Positions 31,200 through 41,639 of a stretch of 64,000 bases of DNA are shown piece after piece; position 1 is the stretch's first letter; each line of letters begins with the position of its first letter. This DNA is from Marchantia polymorpha subsp. ruderalis. Lineage: Eukaryota > Streptophyta > Marchantiopsida > Marchantiales > Marchantiaceae. The stretch covers positions 15,170,501-15,234,500 of the forward strand of contig AP031352.1 in assembly GCA_037833965.1 (NCBI GenBank), given 5' to 3'. The notes beneath the pieces are model-generated. The model did not search any database, was not told the DNA's origin, and saw only the letters and a list, made by a program, of their open reading frames with translations. The position numbers were made by a program, and so were the translations under genes.

Positions 31200-32420
31200 A
31201 CAGGCGCCGCCCTGAACGATGGGCACGGAAGGAGTTCTCCTTCGGCGCAAGGCGCATAATCCGCCTTTGGCAATACGCCTTCGGCGCTAGAGGAATCCCT
31301 CAGAATCTATGCAATTCCCTAACGCCTTGACTTGGTTAGGGTCTCGTTGGAAAGAGCTTGACGCGCTGATTCTAACGAACCCAAGAACGCCCGGAATGAT
31401 CAGGACTCAGGGAGTTGTGACGGTCAAAAGATACGAAGACTTTCGCCTACGCATAGGCGAAATGAGTTTGACGTCGGCGGGGAGTCCGCCGAGAATGCCG
31501 CCTAGGCAAGAAGGACTTGCACCTACGCATAGGCGGACGGAGATCGCATACGCATAGGCGCTTCGGCGTCGGCGGGAAGTCCGCCTTCGGCCCTAGAAAT
31601 TCGCCTTCGGGGTTGGAACTTGTACGGCGCCTTCGGCGCCAGCGCATCACGGATAGGTGAGGACCCAACGGAGTAGCAAAATCCGTACGGACTGTACGGA
31701 CGGAACGGACGAGTGCGCCTTCGGCCGGTCGGGATTTCGGAGACAAGAGCACCGACGGAGAGACGAGAGAGATGGACAGGCTGAACGGAATCCGTTGACC
31801 GCGGTCAACGCCTTTGGCATAACCGCCTTCGGCGCTGCGCCTACGGCAAGGGACCTGCGCGGACGAGTGCCTTGTGTGCGGACGGATTCCGCCTACGCAC
31901 AGGCGGATGAAGTTCGATGTCGGCGGAAACTCCGCCGGGGATTCCGCCTACGCCGAAGGGAGTTCGGTTTTTGTCCTATGCGCGGACGAACGCCTTCGGC
32001 GGAGCGGGACTAGCCAAGTCGAAGTACGGATGAATGCAGCGCGTCGGCGAGAAATCCGAGAAATCTGCCGCGGCGTAGTAAGCGGTAGCGGTAGCGTAGC
32101 AAGCGTGCCGACGACGGACACGTGCTTCGCCTCTTAGCAAGTACCATTCGATGACTCGACTTGAGGTCAAGAGCCTTTGGCTCAAGCGCCTTCGACGTAG
32201 AAGAGGAGTGAGGAGGAGCCTTTGGCTCAAAGGCCTAAGGCTCAAGAGCCTTCGGCTCAACGGACTTCGGGTCAAGCGCCTTCGGCGGTAGCGCCTTTGG
32301 CGGAGGCCCAACATGAGAGTTCGGCGACGGACAAAGGCCGGGAGGAGGAGACACATGTGCCTTCGGCACAAGAGCCTTCGGCGGTAGCAGATCGGGTAGG
32401 AGGAGCGGACTTGCCGGAAG
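31200..32420. repeat. GCCTTCGGC cluster of LTR-b
   Basis: Dozens of GCCTTCGGC and near copies, including a longer hairpin GGCGCCTTCGGCGCC near 31625 and many CGCCTACGC or GCCTTTGGC variants. It spans the noncoding 5' part and runs into the LTR-ORF linker, where it codes PSA- and AQ-rich sequence. Confidence 0.75.
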
Positions 32421-33439
32421 CCGGATCTCCCACCGCATTGGACATCTTGGCGGGGAGTGGAGCGGCGGTCGCGGCAGCAGAAGCCACGCAACCCAATTGA
32501 CGAGTATCGCCGAGGATTTCTGTAGCGACAAAGATCCTCGACTTAGAGAATGACGAGGATGAATCAAGTTCGGAAGAACATGAAGTGGAGTCGGTGCAAG
32601 GCACGCTGACAGGAGTTTTGTGCGAGCAGGTGGTACCCCTGCTGCGGTACCTTGATCTCAAGGTGGCAAAGTATGGTGATCCCCGCCATCGGAGTACCTA
32701 CATCGAATTGGTGCGGAATCGGACGCGGACCAAGGTCATGACAGGTCCTGTGCTGGCTTCCCTGGACAGCAAGGTCAGGGATTTGGAGTTGAAGAACGAC
32801 GTCCTGCACGGACACCTCGCACTCTCGCGGAAGGTTCAGAAGGTAGTAAACCAGGTGCGCGATGAGAAGTTGGCCGACGCGCAGAAAGAATTTGCGAAGC
32901 AGCGAGAGAAGCTCGAGGCAGAGCTTGATTCTAAGCAAGCTTAGAATCACATCTTGGCACAGGAGCTCGTGCGGCATACACGGCTGCTGGAGCAGTGTCA
33001 GATCGCACGCCAGGCAGATGACGAGTTACTGCGTCGCCTGCAATCGCAGTGCGACGAATTGAGAGCGCAACGTGCGGAGGCAGAGCTGCAGTTGGTAGAA
33101 GTTATAGGCGACCACCGGCGCGCGACAGATCGCACGCGAGAAGAGTTGGTGGAGCGAGTGAACCGCTGTCTTAGAGGTTACACTCACTGGGAAGTGGCTG
33201 CGCAGGAGAGAATCACACTGCGCGAGTTAGAGCTTCGTGAGGCGGCCTTGATGTCTGGTGACAGTCGGAGCCGGCGGCGGGTCGCAAAGAGAATAGATGC
33301 TTTTCTGTCGAGGTCGCAAGACGCCATTGCGAACCTCAAGGCAGAGGTGACCGCGGTACTTTGGCGGCTGGGGTTGCGCAGCAGAGCCAAAGACTGGTCG
33401 GGTAGGGAGCTAGTGCGCAGTCGTCCGGCGCACAGGTGA
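32095..33439 (+). pseudogene. LTR-ORF of LTR-b, N-terminal domain deleted
   Basis: The remaining reading starts in the linker (VPTTDTCFAS, then a stop, then DDST-like), passes repeat-coded sequence, and has TALDILAGSGAAVAAAEATQPN. A stop follows near 32500. The acidic stretch, SVQGTLTGVLCEQVVPLLRY and a coiled coil follow (32585-32944), then LVRHTRLLEQCQIARQADDE to LGLRSRAKDWSGRELVR (32954-33439). The N-terminal domain found in the other LTRs is absent, with the joint in GCCTTCGGC-rich sequence near 32095. Three stops or frameshifts break it. Confidence 0.65.
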
Positions 33440-33500
33440 CATAGCAGATGACATGGTGTGTAGCGTAGAGTGGAGTGTTAGGTAGTTAGGACTTAGAAGG

Positions 33501-33529
33501 TATAAAGTAGTTCAAGGCGTCTTGCCTTG
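33501..33529 (+). promoter_or_regulatory. TATA-like box and hairpin of LTR-b
   Basis: TATAAAG at 33501-33507 is followed by a hairpin: CAAGGC (33513-33518), loop GTCTT, GCCTTG (33524-33529). The same pair occurs in the other LTRs just after the LTR-ORF stop. This may be the start of full-length transcription or a 3'-end signal of the LTR-ORF transcript. Confidence 0.45.
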
Positions 33530-33539
33530 GGGATTTTCC

Positions 33540-34047
33540 AGTTTCGGATGTGCAGTCTGGGGAACTCATTTTCTCTGCGCGTTTGTGTCCTTAGTTCAGT
33601 CACCGCGCAAGAGTTACAGCTTGACGAAGTTACCGCATTTTGTAGCTGAAGGTCTTTGGCCGATTGTTCAGAGCTAGTGTACTGGTTAGATACTTCAGCA
33701 GTTCGGACTTACACCTTTGGGTAATTGTTCCTGTTTGTACTCCTTCGGGATTTTTCCCCCTAAATGCCAAAGTGAAGTTTTGTTACTTTGAGTAAACCTT
33801 GGTTAACAATTCAGGTTGTACGTTGCCTGAGGCGCCTTCGGGGGTAGCCTCCGCAGTATTTCTGGGAATGACTAGTGCTTGAGAATCCAAACTCGTCAAT
33901 AGACTGTTATGGTGTGACACTGGATCTTTTCAGTTGAATTTGTCAATTCCGTTCCTGTATTCTCTGTGCGTTTTGTGAGTTGAGTGTGTTGTTCACCGCG
34001 TGTGAGTGACTTCGGTTTGACGAAGATACCGCATCCGAAGTAGGAAG
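33540..34047 (+). other. LTR-b 3' region, left of LTR-c
   Basis: Noncoding putative R/U5 sequence with blocks shared by all LTRs, including TTTTTCCCCCTAAATG and TACCGCATCCGAAGTAGG. It continues at 37493-37870. No gene is seen. Confidence 0.55.
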
Positions 34048-35056
34048 TGTAATAACCCACTAAAGGCTAAAACTGCAATATAGTGGTAGGAAGGTCGAAC
34101 CCACAGGGACAGAGGAACACACAGGGTACAAAGTGTCACGTTTAACAGACTATTGAGGAGTTTGAATTCTCAGGCGACTGTCACTCCCAGAAATACTGCA
34201 AGTGTCCACTCGGAGCTCACTCGGAGGTCGCACAGTGCAGCGTAACACACACACACACACACCTGAAACTACAGAAAACAACCCAGAGATCCGTTAGGAC
34301 CTCTACTCAAGATTTCAGGGGGAAAGTCTCTCATGAGTGCACTCAGCGAAGCTGCGGGTAGTGACTCCCAATTCCGGCTTTTACAACCCTGCCACTAGTT
34401 TTCTGCTAGCGTAGGGAACCCGGTTTGGACTTCCTACTTCGGATCGAAGTCACTCATACGCGGTGAAGAACACTCCCAACTCACAAAACGCGCAGAGAAC
34501 ACAGGTCCGCACAGAAGGACTCACTGAGAAGTATTCCAGTAACACACCACAACAGTCTATTCAAGAGTTTGAATTCTTAGGCACTTGTCATTCCCAGAAA
34601 TACTGCAGGGGTTACCCCAAAGGCACCTGCTGCAGCGTAACTTGAATTTACAACCAAGGCTTACACGAAGTAGCAAAACTTCACTTTGGCATTCAGGGGA
34701 AAAATCCCGAAGGAGTACAATCAGAAACAACCACTCAAAGGTGTAAGGGGGAAAATGTTCAAGTATCTAACTCGTCACTGGCTCTAAGCATCGGCAATCA
34801 CCCGCAGGTATAGATCCGAACTACTCAAGTCTGTAATCAATGTACTAGCTCTGAACATTCGGCCGAAGGCCTTCAGCTACAAAATGCGGAACGCCAAGTT
34901 GTAGCTCCTCTTACGTGGTGACAGAACTAAGGACACAAACACGCAGAGAAAATGAGTTCCTGATCTGCACTTCCGATGTTGGGAAAGATCCCAAGGCAAG
35001 ACGCCTTGAACTACTTTATACCTTCTAAGTCCTAACTAGCACTACACTGCACTACG
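34048..35056 (-). other. LTR-c 3' region (putative R/U5)
   Basis: Noncoding, with TATAAAG at 35020-35014 and the CAAGGC/GCCTTG hairpin at about 34992-35008 on the minus strand. A (CA)n run lies near 34240-34260. No gene is seen. Confidence 0.55.
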
Positions 35057-37096
35057 CTACACGCCGGCACGGAACCACGCTACACTACACTCCGCGGAAC
35101 CTGTGCTTCGCCTTCTGCGCGACGGACTGCCGCGCACTAACTCCCTACCCTGCCAGTCCTCAGCTCGACTGCGCAGTCCCAAACGCTGCAACACCGTGGA
35201 AACCTCCGACTCGAGGGCAGCCATGGTGTCTCGCGCCTTCGATATGAAAGAATCCAGCTTCTTTGCCACTCGCCGCCGACTCCGACTGTCACCCGTCAAC
35301 AACCCGGCTGCACGAAGCTCTAACTCACGCAGTGTGAGTTTCTCCTGCGCCGCCACTTCCCAGTGGGCGTAGCCCTTGAGACAGTGGGCGACTCGCCTCG
35401 CCATCTCTTACTTCGTGCGATCTGCCTCTCGTCGGCGATCGTCTTCAATTACTACCAACTGCGATTCGGCCTCCGCATGCTGTGCTCTCAATTCTCCGCA
35501 CTCCGACTGCAGCTTGCGGATTAATTCCTTATCCGCCTGTCGTGCGAGCTGACACTGCTCCAACAACCGCGTCTGTCGCACGAGCTCCTCTGACAAAACC
35601 TGATTCTCAGTCTTCTCAAAAATCAGTGCTTCCGTGACCTTCACCAGCTCCTTGGTGAGTTCTTCCAGTCTCCCATCCTTCACCTTGTCGTAGTGTGTGT
35701 ACAATTTCCGATTGAGATTGTACTGATTCCACAAGCATTCATGCTTCTCTTGCAGTTCCTTAAGTTTCCGGTCCACCCGAGCTAGCAACTTGCTGATGTG
35801 GACTTTAGTGCGAGTTCGCCTGCGCACTAACTCGACGTAGGACCCAGGCTGGCGAGGATCCGCGTATTTCTCCATCTTGCAATCCAAGTACCTCAGCAGA
35901 GGTACTACCTGCTCACAGAGCGCTGCCGCTGGCGCACCAACTAATTCTTCCTCCTCCTCCTCGGTGGATCCCGATCTTGAGACTGATTCCGTGGATCCTC
36001 CTTCTTCATCATCATCCGAAGGGAGAATTTTGGTCGCCATTGATTGTGTTTAATCGGATTTTGGATCGCCATTTACCATTTACCATTTACCATGTTGGCG
36101 ACTGGCTTGAGTGGGGCTGCGAGTGGTCTGCGTGTTCTGTTGCCGATGGCAACAGAACTCGTTATCCCGCACATACTTCTCGGGATGGTCGACTGACAAT
36201 GGCGGAAATCGAGCATGCTCCGCAACGGTTAAACAATTCATCTGCCGATAAAAGTTTATCAAGAAGGGGGAGAGGTGATTGAGAGTTCCCCCTCTCTCCT
36301 CATATGCATGTTGTCGCATCACCCTATGTAGGATACGCGCCAAGTGAACTGGAGCTCCGGCCAATGTGAGCTCTACGAAAGATATCTGCCACAACGTGAT
36401 GTACGAAGTGCGGTTTGGCTGCAACAATTGCAGCAGCGCCGCTGCTACGGTAGTGCGGAAACGATCTTTGTAGTCGCGGATCTTGTACCCGTTCTTAGAA
36501 GACCTCTCCCGCTTGAACAATTCCACGAATTGCGCTTTGTCCTGCTTCGTCACCTTGACGCTCTCACTATCAAATAGGAGGTACCCGTCGTCGCCTGCAC
36601 ACCTCCCCAATGCCTGTGCCCAATCGTGGACAGTCCATCTATCTACGTGCGGACGCAATCCGCGCGTAGGTGGTCGCTCCGCGTCCAACCATTCGCGCAC
36701 CATGTCTACGCACACGTAATTCCATCCCCACAGCAAGAACTCAAGTTTCCTTGCAATCAGCCGTTCCTCAAAAGCACGCAACCGATTCTGCGGAAGCTTG
36801 AGTGGCATCATCCGCAGTCTGTTCGATTTCGACATCGCGTTCTTGAAATTGGTCCGCGCAACTCTCTCTCTGCTCTGCCCGAGCCTCTTGCTCGCGCTTC
36901 TGCCTCCTCTGCAAACTCTAATTTCTCTCAATTCCAACTGTCGCGCACTCAATTCTCTCTCAGCCACCGAGTAACTCTCCGCGCGGCGATGTCTAGAATG
37001 TCTCTCAGCTAGCAGGTGGACGCGCGCAGCTCGCACCAGAAATTGAAATCGCGAATTCAAGAATGGGGCGTCCTCTGTCTCCTCGTAGGAGGTCAT
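35057..37096 (-). pseudogene. LTR-ORF protein of LTR-c, nearly complete but linker lost
   Basis: N-terminal segment 37096-36080: LRMMPLKLPQNRLRAFEERL, FLLWGWNYVCVDMVREW, GLRPHVDRW, LGRCAGDDGYLLFDSESVKV, DYKDRFRTTVAAALLQLLQP, LWQISFVELTLAGAPVHLAR, SPFLINFYRQM. The middle segment 36040-35408 has acidic serine-rich sequence, CEQVVPLLRYLDCKMEKYAD and a coiled coil. The C-terminal segment 35404-35057 has SRSRRRVAKKLDSF and LQRLGLRSRAEDWQGRELV. About 665 residues in all. The repeat-coded linker is missing, and three ATTTACC units sit at 36071-36091 in its place. Function is unknown; the architecture resembles Gag-like or structural proteins of plant transposons, but that is only an impression. Confidence 0.65.
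36071..36091 (+). repeat. LINE-tail-only scar (three ATTTACC units) in the LTR-c ORF
   Basis: Three perfect ATTTACC units with no LINE body. They sit exactly where the LTR-ORF linker is deleted. This could be an extreme 5'-truncated LINE insertion or a repair scar. Confidence 0.6.
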
Positions 37097-37099
37097 GGT

Positions 37100-37492
37100 C
37101 AGCTCTCGGTCGTGAAGGTCGAATCACTTGATGGCCGCGCCGGCTCCGCGCTATAACAGCCTTCTTTCTCACGCGCGGCTTCACGCTCCGCCGACGCCGA
37201 CTTTACTCACACGCTCGAATTGGCAATTTAAACTCCGCTAGCGCGGAGTTCAAATCCGCCTTTGGCGCAGCGCCGAAGGCGGATTTCGCGCCTTGCGCCG
37301 AAGGGGTACTCCTTCAGAGCCCGTCGTTTAGGGCGGCGCCTGTCCCAGGCGTTGCGCCCAACTCCTGGATTCTCCGAGATCATCCAGTTTCACTCTATTT
37401 TGATGCACCGATGGTTATTTACACTACTGTCGCGGTACAGTTTTCCAAAAATGTTTTAAATTCCTCAAAAATACCAAAAGTGGGGTACCACT
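37100..37492 (-). other. LTR-c 5' region
   Basis: Noncoding LTR start, about 0.4 kb: the T-rich opening CCCCACTTTTGG, then the GTTGGGCGCAACG block shared with LTR-b and LTR-k, and a few GCCGAAGGC copies. Confidence 0.5.
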
Positions 37493-37870
37493 GGAAGTCC
37501 AACCCGTGTGCTCTGCTCTAGCAGTCAGAGTAAACATTCCGGAGTTGGGGAACACTACTTGCAGATCCTTTGAATGTACTTGTGAGAAACTTTCCCCCTG
37601 AACCTTGAGTGGAGGTCCTAATCGACCTCTTAGTTGTGCTTTTCCAGTTTCAGGTGTGTGTTGGGGTGAACTACGCTGCACTGTGCATACTCCGAGTGAC
37701 CTCCGAGTTCAGCACTTGCAGTATTTCTGGGAGTGACAGTCGCCTGAGAATTCAAACTCTTCAATAGTCTGTTAAGACGTGACACTTTGTACTCTGTGTG
37801 TTGCCTCTGTCCCTGTGGATTCGACCTTTTTTTGCTGTACTGCAGTTTTAGCCTTTGGTGGGTTATTACA
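37493..37870 (+). other. LTR-b 3' end, right of LTR-c
   Basis: Continuation of LTR-b from the GGAAG duplication to the terminal GGGTTATTACA. It includes TTTCCCCCTGAACC and CAGTTTTAGCCTTTGGTGG. No gene. Confidence 0.6.
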
Positions 37871-37999
37871 ATTAATCCAAACAAGATCGTGAAAGATCCT
37901 TGCCCAATGTACGCACTGTCCCTTCAGAATGCGTTCAAAGAATCCTACTTGCCAAGCCGTCACATAAGTCGTGCGCGCCGGCCGTAAGATGTGCATGAT

Positions 38000-39054
38000 T
38001 GTAATAACCCACCAAAGGCTAAAACTGCAGTATGGTGGTAAAAAGGTTGAACCCACAGGGACAGAGGCAACACACAGAGTACAAAGTGTCACGTTTAACA
38101 GACTTTTGGAGAGTTTGAATACTCAGGCGACTGTCACTCCCAGAAATATTGCAAGTACTCAACTCGGAGGCCGCTCGGAGGATGCTCAACTCGGAGGTCA
38201 CTCGGAGGATGCACAGTGCAGCGTAAGTCACTCAACACACACACCTGAAACTAGAAAAGCACAACTCGGAGATCGGTCAGGACCTCCGCTTAGGATTTCA
38301 GGGGGGGAAAGTCTCTCAAGAGAACATTCAGAGGCTCTGCAGGTAGTGACTCCCACTCCGGCTTTTACAATCCTTCCGCTAGTTTCTGCTAGCGCAGGGA
38401 ACCCGGATTGGACTTCCCACTTCGGAACGAAGTCACTCATACGCAGTGGACGTCACCATCAACTCACACCAAGCGTAGAGAATACAGGCCCGACTGAGAA
38501 CTCAATTGAGACACAATCCAGTAACACACACACACAACAACAGTCTATTGAAGAGTTTGAATTCTTAGGCACTTGTCATTCCCAGAATTACTACAGAGGG
38601 GTGCCCTGAGGATGCCTTCTGCAGCGTAACCTGAATTGATAACCAAGGTTTACACGAAGTAGCAAAACTTCACTTTGGCATTCAGGGGAAACGTCCCGTA
38701 GGAGTACAATCAGGTTAAATCACTCGAAGGTGTAAGGGGGAACTGCTCAAGTATCTAACTCGCAACCGGCTCTAAGCATCGGCAATCACCCGCAGGTGTA
38801 GATCCGCACTACTCAAGTCTCTAACCAGTATACTAGCTCTGAACATTCAGCCGAAGGCCTTCAGCTACAAAATGCGGTACCTTCGTCAAGCTGTAGCTCC
38901 TCTACGTGGTGCCAGGACTAAACGCACAAACACGCCGAGAAAGTGAGTTCCTGATCTACACTTCCGAAACTGGAAGAATCCCAAGGCAAAACGCCTTGAA
39001 CTACTTTATACCCTCTAAGGTCCTAACTAACACTACGCTGCACTACCTGCTACT
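38000..39054 (-). other. LTR-e 3' region (putative R/U5)
   Basis: Noncoding, about 1 kb. It aligns by eye with the 3' regions of LTR-a and LTR-c. TATAAAG lies at 39010-39004 on the minus strand, and the conserved hairpin at about 38981-38998. No gene. Confidence 0.55.
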
Positions 39055-41639
39055 CTAAACGCCTACACGGAACCAAGCTACACTACTGCACTCTGCAGAT
39101 CCGGTACTGCGCCTTCTGCGCGACGGACTGCCGCGCACTATCTTCCTACCCTGCCAGTCTTCCGCTCGGCTGCGCATCCCCAGCCGCCGAAGGACCCCGG
39201 TCACTTCCGACTCCAAGTGCGCCATAGTATCGCGCGCACCCGACAAGAAGGCCTCTAATTTCTTCGCCACTCGCCGCCGACTCCGACTGTCACCCTCCGT
39301 CAACGCCGCCGCCCAAAGCTCAAACTCCCTGAGCGTGATCTTCTCTTGCGCCGCCACTTCCCAGTGGGTGTATCCTCTGAGACAGTGGGTCACCCGCGCC
39401 ACCAACTCTTCTCGCGTACAATCCGCATCGCGCCGGCTGTTGCCTTCCACCTCTGCCAGCTGCATCTTCGCCTCCGCGCGCTGCGCCCTCAATTCCGCGC
39501 ACTCGGATTGCAAGTTGCGCAACAACTCCTCATCCGCCTTGCGCGTGCTTGACCTTGCTCTAATGCGTGCGTCTGGCGCGCAAGCTCCTTTGTTAGAATG
39601 AGGTTTTGTCTCCGCTCTTCCTGCAATTCCAACTCAATCTTTGCCCGCATTAGCTCTACATCCTCCTGGGCTTTCATCGCCGCATCCTCACGCTGTTGTT
39701 GCAGGGTTTGTTGTAGCCTCTTCGTGATCGCCAGGTGCTGTTGGAGGGCAGTATTCTTCATCTCCAACGTTTGGCACCTAGTTGCCCAAATGGCCACCTT
39801 GTTCCTCGTCTTGTTCTTGACTAATTCCACATAAGACTGCGGTTTTCTGGGATTTGCGTACTTTGCTGCCTTGCGATCCAAATATCACAAGAGTGGCACT
39901 ATCTGCTCGCACAGTACCCCTGTTGGCGTCCCACGCACAGAGTCCGCTTCCTGTTCTTCCGAACTCGTCTCATCCTCTGTTTCGAGGATTTCAGTCGCCA
40001 CAGAAGCTCTTGGCGACTCCCTAGAACTGTGGCGCGTGGCAGCTTCCGCCGCGACTGCCGCTCCACTCCCTACTAAGATATCCAAGGCAGTGGGGGATCG
40101 TACTGCCTGAGCCTCTGCTCCGGCTTGATCTCCTGTTCCCAAAGGGGTCGGCGCCGCAGTCACTCTTGTCGCCTCTGCACCGCCCACTTCTACTGCCTGC
40201 TCCTCCGGCGCGATCTGCGCGGAAGGTGTCTTCGTCGGAGGTGTGTCCGCCGAAGGCACCCGCACAATGGTCGCCGGGTCTATCCGATTCGTAGCCGGCG
40301 AATCTGGCCGACTCTCAGTTGACCGACTCGCAGTCGGCCGACTAGCAGTTGTCCGACTGGCAGTCGGATCCACTCTGCATGTCTTCACTCCACTTGGTCG
40401 CTTTGCTGGAGGCGCTTCCTCAGAAGCGTCTTCTTCCGAAGACGACTCTCTGAGAGTCGTTGGCTCTGCAGCCAAACTTTCTTTTGCTTCCGGCCTGCTG
40501 TCCGGTTCAACACGCTGTTCTCGCCGACCTGCAGTTGGCCGACCTTCAGTCGCCCGACTCGCAGTCGGCCGACTCTCAGTTCGCCTGACTTCTTCCAAAG
40601 GCATCCGCGCCTTCTGCGCAGAGGGGTTCATCGACCTGCCCAGAACCTGCACGATTATCTCCTCCTGCGTGGGCAGGACATTCCGCCGGACCAAAGTATG
40701 CCCGGTCTCCGCACTGCTAGTTGGCAACACCATCTTACGTGCCCTCTGTTTCGGCCGGCTGTAAAGCTCGTGGGTTGGCCGACTCCGAGTCGGCGCAGCG
40801 GGAGCTTCCGGCTGCCTGTCTTCCGGTCTCTCATCCCATTTCCGCTTCCGCGGTGCGCGCTCACTTCGATGCTCTTCTTCAGCTCTTGCCGGAGCCGGAG
40901 CTGGACTGGCAGGTGCTTCGTCCGGATCTGTGTCCACTTCAGCCTCCCGCAAGTATCTACCCGGATTACTCCGGGTCAGCAGCGGAAACCGCGCCCGCTC
41001 TGAAGCTGTCAAACATCCCATCGCTCGATAGAACACGATCAGGTAAGGCGAAAGATGATTGAGGGTCCCTCCTCTCTCTTCTTGCGCATGTTGGCGCGTC
41101 ACCTTCCACAGGAGCCGTGCCCAATGAACCGAAGCTCCTGACTACACTAGCTCCACAAATTCCACTTGCCAACCATGCATGTAGGCGGTCTTGGTCGGCT
41201 GCAATATTTGAAGCAATGCAGTCGCGACATTTCTCCGCAATCGATCTTTGTAATCCCGCGTCCGGAAACCGTTCTTGGGATGCTTGCCAACCTTGAAAAG
41301 ATCATTGTAGGAGTTCTCTTCCTCCTTCGACACCTTCACGCTTTCGGCCTCGAAGAGAAGATACCCTTCCTCGCCTACACACCTTCCTGATACCTGCGCC
41401 CAGTGACTAATGTCCCACCTCTCGGGGTGGGAGCGGAATCCGCGCGAGGGCTGGTGTTTCTCCCGCAAATATTCGTGCACCATCTCCGGACACGTCCAAT
41501 TCCATCCCCACAGGAGGAAATCAAGCTTCAACCTTGTCAACACATCCTGGAATGCGCGCAGACCGATCTGCGGCACTCTGAGTGGAGACACTCGCAGCTG
41601 GGGGACCTTCGACATATTTCTTGCTCTCCCTGCACACAC
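39055..41639 (-). pseudogene. LTR-ORF protein of LTR-e, few breaks
   Basis: N-terminal segment 41639-41142: MSKVPQLRVSPLRVPQIGLR (start shortly inside the frame), LDFLLWGWNWTCPEMVHEYL, GFRSHPERW, SGRCVGEEGYLLFEAESVKV, DYKDRLRRNVATALLQILQP. A stop follows at ELV. Then 41102-39885: QERGGTLNHLSPYLIVFYRAM-like sequence, EVDTDPDEAPAS, a linker rich in RPTASR-type units, TALDILVGSGAAVAA, EDETSSEEQEADSVRGTPTG. A coiled coil follows (39881-39489), then a C-terminal part (39525-39055) with SRSRRRVAKKLEAF and LRRLGMRSRAEDWQGRKIV. About 850 codons with a nonsense codon and two frame changes. The product is unknown. Confidence 0.65.
40305..40800. repeat. CCGACT-NGC-AGTCGG hairpin repeats in the LTR-e linker
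   Basis: Copies of CCGACTCGCAGTCGG and variants (CCGACTGGCAGTCGG, CCGACTAGCAGTTG, CCGACTCTCAGTT) cluster at 40311-40372 and 40531-40586, with one more near 40780. Each is a 6-bp inverted repeat around three bases. They occupy the linker position where the other LTRs carry GCCGAAGGC units. Confidence 0.7.

Larger units (their letters stand above)
34048..37492 (-). repeat. LTR-c: solo long LTR with GGAAG target duplication
   Basis: A 3.45 kb minus-strand unit. Its ends are AGTGGTACCCCAC (start, at 37492; first base differs from the usual T) and GTGGGTTATTACA (end, at 34048). GGAAG occurs at 34043-34047 and 37493-37497. Removing the unit and one GGAAG restores LTR-b 3' sequence as it appears uninterrupted in LTR-a (GAAGTAGGAAGTCCAACCC). 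It contains the LTR-ORF and no gag or pol, as expected for a solo LTR. Confidence 0.8.
31049..37870 (+). repeat. LTR-b: long LTR, split by LTR-c
   Basis: The plus-strand unit starts TATGGTAACCCAC (31049) and ends GGGTTATTACA (37870). LTR-c occupies 34048-37492. Without LTR-c and one GGAAG copy it is about 3.37 kb. It contains a GCCTTCGGC-rich 5' part, the LTR-ORF without its N-terminal domain, TATAAAG at 33501, a hairpin at 33513-33529 and a 3' region. No matching target duplication is seen: the bases before 31049 are GGTTC in gag and those after 37870 are ATTAA in another LTR-ORF. Confidence 0.7.
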
